Of a stretch of DNA of 50,113 nucleotides, positions 48,613-50,113 are shown one piece after another. Source of the stretch: a virus; the IMG/VR virus record IMGVR_UViG_3300024999_000018, positions 1-50,113 of that record; one strand, 5' to 3'. A model generated the notes under the pieces. The model saw only the letters and a program-made list of their open reading frames with translations, was not told where the DNA came from and did no database searches. Each line of letters starts with the position of its first letter. Within the stretch, counting starts at the first letter, position 1. The position numbers were made by a program, and so were the translations under genes.

Positions 48613-49818
48613 ATGGGACGAAAACTAGCAGACTGGCTCGACTCTTACATGATCTATACGAATAATTCGGAACCTCCAAAGTTATATCACACTTGGACCG
48701 CAATCAGTACTGTGGCCGCAGCCCTCCAGCGAAAGTGCGTGATGAATTGGGGACCTATTCAATTCTATCCTAATATGTATGTCGTACTTTGTGGGCCTGC
48801 TGGACGTGCCCGGAAGGGTACTGCCATGTCCTATGGGAAGAATTTCTTGTCTCGCCTAGGAATCAAGATGGCTGCTGAGTCCATAACTCGTGAGGCCCTA
48901 GTCCGTGAGATTATGAACGCTCAGACCACTGAGATTGATACTGAGACAGGTGAGATGACATTCCATTCATCACTCACAGTCTACGCACCCGAGCTTGTAG
49001 TATTCTTAGGATATAACCAGCAACAACTAATGATGGATCTAACCGACTGGTTCGACTGTGGCTCTGGCCCTGATGGCAAGTGGACCTACCGCACCAAGCA
49101 TCAAGGCACTGATGAGATTGTAGGTATCTGGATCAATCTGATTGGCGCCACTACTCCAGATCTCCTCAGGTCCTGCTTAAGTATGGATGCCATAGGCGGA
49201 GGACTTACCTCAAGGATCATCTTCGTCTATGAACCAGATAAGTTCCAATCATGTCCTGCTCCCTTCCTATCCCAAGCTGAGAAGGACTTGAGTGAATCCC
49301 TCTACTATGATCTGGAGCAGATTCACATGATGAAAGGAGTCTTCAAACCCTCCAAGGATTTCATTGACTTATGGGTCGAGTGGTACATAAAGAGTGACCA
49401 GCAACATCCCTTCGACGATCCACACCTGGCCCCCTACTGTGAACGTCGTCCAGTACATGTAATGAAACTGGCCCTTATCCTTAGTGCTTGCCACACTGAC
49501 TCCATGATTGTCACGGCTGACGACCTTAGTCGTTCCATCCGCACAATAGAACAGACTGAAAGAAACATGCCTAAGACCTTCTCAGGCATTGGTAAATCTC
49601 CTCATGCTGAAGTCCTATCTAAAGTGATGAATGAAATAGGGTTAGCGGGGGAAATCTCTATGAGAGAGTTACAGCAGAAGTTTTATCATGATGCGGATGC
49701 CAGAGTCTTGGAACTCATTGTGCAGACCCTTTCCGGCATGGGCTTCATCACCAGAGTAGAACGGGGTAACGAAACAATACTTAGGTATCACAAGGTTAGG
49801 CCAGGAGGTGAAGTATGA
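48613..49818 (+). CDS. DUF3987-like P-loop ATPase, probable replicative helicase/primase-related (401 aa)
   Basis: The N-terminal part KLADWLDSYMIYTNNSEPPKLYHTWTAISTVAAALQRKCVMNWGP precedes a P-loop-like GPAGRARKGTA at residues 61-71. Further on, LTVYAPELVVFLG at about 120 is a Walker B region, with RIIFVYEPDK near 200. The C-terminus is a winged-helix-like domain (GEISMRELQQKFYHDADARVLELIVQTLSGMGFITRVERGNETILRYHK). This layout is that of DUF3987-type phage ATPases linked to replication. The phage has no other DnaB-like helicase in the window, so this is the best candidate. It overlaps the next gene by ATGA. Confidence 0.75.
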   Translation: MGRKLADWLDSYMIYTNNSEPPKLYHTWTAISTVAAALQRKCVMNWGPIQFYPNMYVVLCGPAGRARKGTAMSYGKNFLSRLGIKMAAESITREALVREIMNAQTTEIDTETGEMTFHSSLTVYAPELVVFLGYNQQQLMMDLTDWFDCGSGPDGKWTYRTKHQGTDEIVGIWINLIGATTPDLLRSCLSMDAIGGGLTSRIIFVYEPDKFQSCPAPFLSQAEKDLSESLYYDLEQIHMMKGVFKPSKDFIDLWVEWYIKSDQQHPFDDPHLAPYCERRPVHVMKLALILSACHTDSMIVTADDLSRSIRTIEQTERNMPKTFSGIGKSPHAEVLSKVMNEIGLAGEISMRELQQKFYHDADARVLELIVQTLSGMGFITRVERGNETILRYHKVRPGGEV

Positions 49819-50113
49819 AACAACTAATCGACCTCTTACATATCCTCCAATGTAGGAAGAATCACGAGAGTGACATGGCCCGAGCCTTCAGTAAGGCAGA
49901 GGGAGTCTGCTACTATTACCTTGAGAATGACATCGCTGGCGGAGAGTCCATGGAAGATCATACTATCTGGACTCAGAATGTGGAGAAGTTCAAGATTGCT
50001 ATGAACCTCGGTAGTGACCAAGAGACTATGGACTTCATAAGAGATTGCATCAAGATCTCCCATCAAATCCATAGTTTGTCTTCGGGCAGTAAGTATAGAG
50101 TGGACTTCATTAA
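49815..50113 (+). CDS. Hypothetical protein spanning the circular junction, 5' part (105 aa in total)
   Basis: MKQLIDLLHILQCRKNHESDM... and further FKIAMNLGSDQETMDFIRDCIKISHQIHS. The start overlaps the stop of the ATPase gene and AGGAGG lies 6 nt before it. The frame is open to the end of the window and continues at positions 128-146 to a TAA, giving 105 residues. It is the last gene of the early arm. Function unknown. Confidence 0.75.
   Translation, partial: MKQLIDLLHILQCRKNHESDMARAFSKAEGVCYYYLENDIAGGESMEDHTIWTQNVEKFKIAMNLGSDQETMDFIRDCIKISHQIHSLSSGSKYRVDFI
49987..50113. repeat. Terminal direct repeat, right copy
   Basis: Identical to positions 1-127. See the left copy. Confidence 0.95.

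Overview
The window is a complete circular assembly of a tailed double-stranded DNA bacteriophage (Caudoviricetes). The first 127 bases recur exactly as the last 127, so the unique circle is about 49,986 bp, and one gene reads through the join. An overlap of exactly 127 looks more like an assembler k-mer overlap than a biological terminal repeat. The gene set (TerL, portal, scaffold, major capsid, a very large transglycosylase/ejection protein, no recognisable tape measure, sheath or baseplate) suggests podovirus-like morphology. Bacterial promoters, Shine-Dalgarno sites and Sec/lipoprotein signal peptides point to a bacterial, probably Gram-negative host. The host genus cannot be read from the sequence.

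The genome has two opposed arms. The left arm (about 155-29485, minus strand) is the late module. In transcription order it has: small terminase, a lipoprotein, a lysis cluster (DUF1353-like protein, one-TM holin candidate, M15 endolysin), tail-fibre-like genes including a 961-residue repeat protein, a GC-richer cassette whose three proteins carry Sec signal peptides, TerL, portal, scaffold, decoration-like proteins, major capsid, connector and tail proteins, and a GNAT-like protein beside ejection proteins. It ends with a 1662-residue protein whose N-terminus is a lytic transglycosylase. A terminator hairpin is embedded in the last codons of that gene, where the two arms converge.

The right arm (about 30007-50113, plus strand) is the early/replication module. 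It starts from a divergent control region (29486-30006) with strong sigma70-type promoters on both strands. It contains many small unknown genes, an AT-rich nested inverted-repeat region that looks like a replication origin (30885-31230), ATP-dependent ligase, a RecB/Cas4-like nuclease, a Sak4-like ATPase and a possible SSB, the anti-Thoeris protein Tad2 (DUF2829), a ParB-methyltransferase fusion, a DnaQ exonuclease, a DUF6378 protein, a uracil-DNA-glycosylase/DNA polymerase A fusion and a DUF3987-like ATPase. Two tRNA-like genes lie here. Both have good acceptor, D and T arms but abnormal middles; one carries about 140 nt of structured insert.

The most unusual feature is a family of at least 17 copies of a 30-bp imperfect palindrome spread over both arms. 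Read in the direction of local transcription, its right arm (TGTAACATAG) is better conserved than its left arm. Most copies sit in the leader just upstream of a start codon, and in at least two genes the end of the element supplies the Shine-Dalgarno sequence. Two copies lie inside open reading frames and two very short palindromes look like reduced forms. This looks like a phage-wide regulatory, RNA-processing or mobile element.
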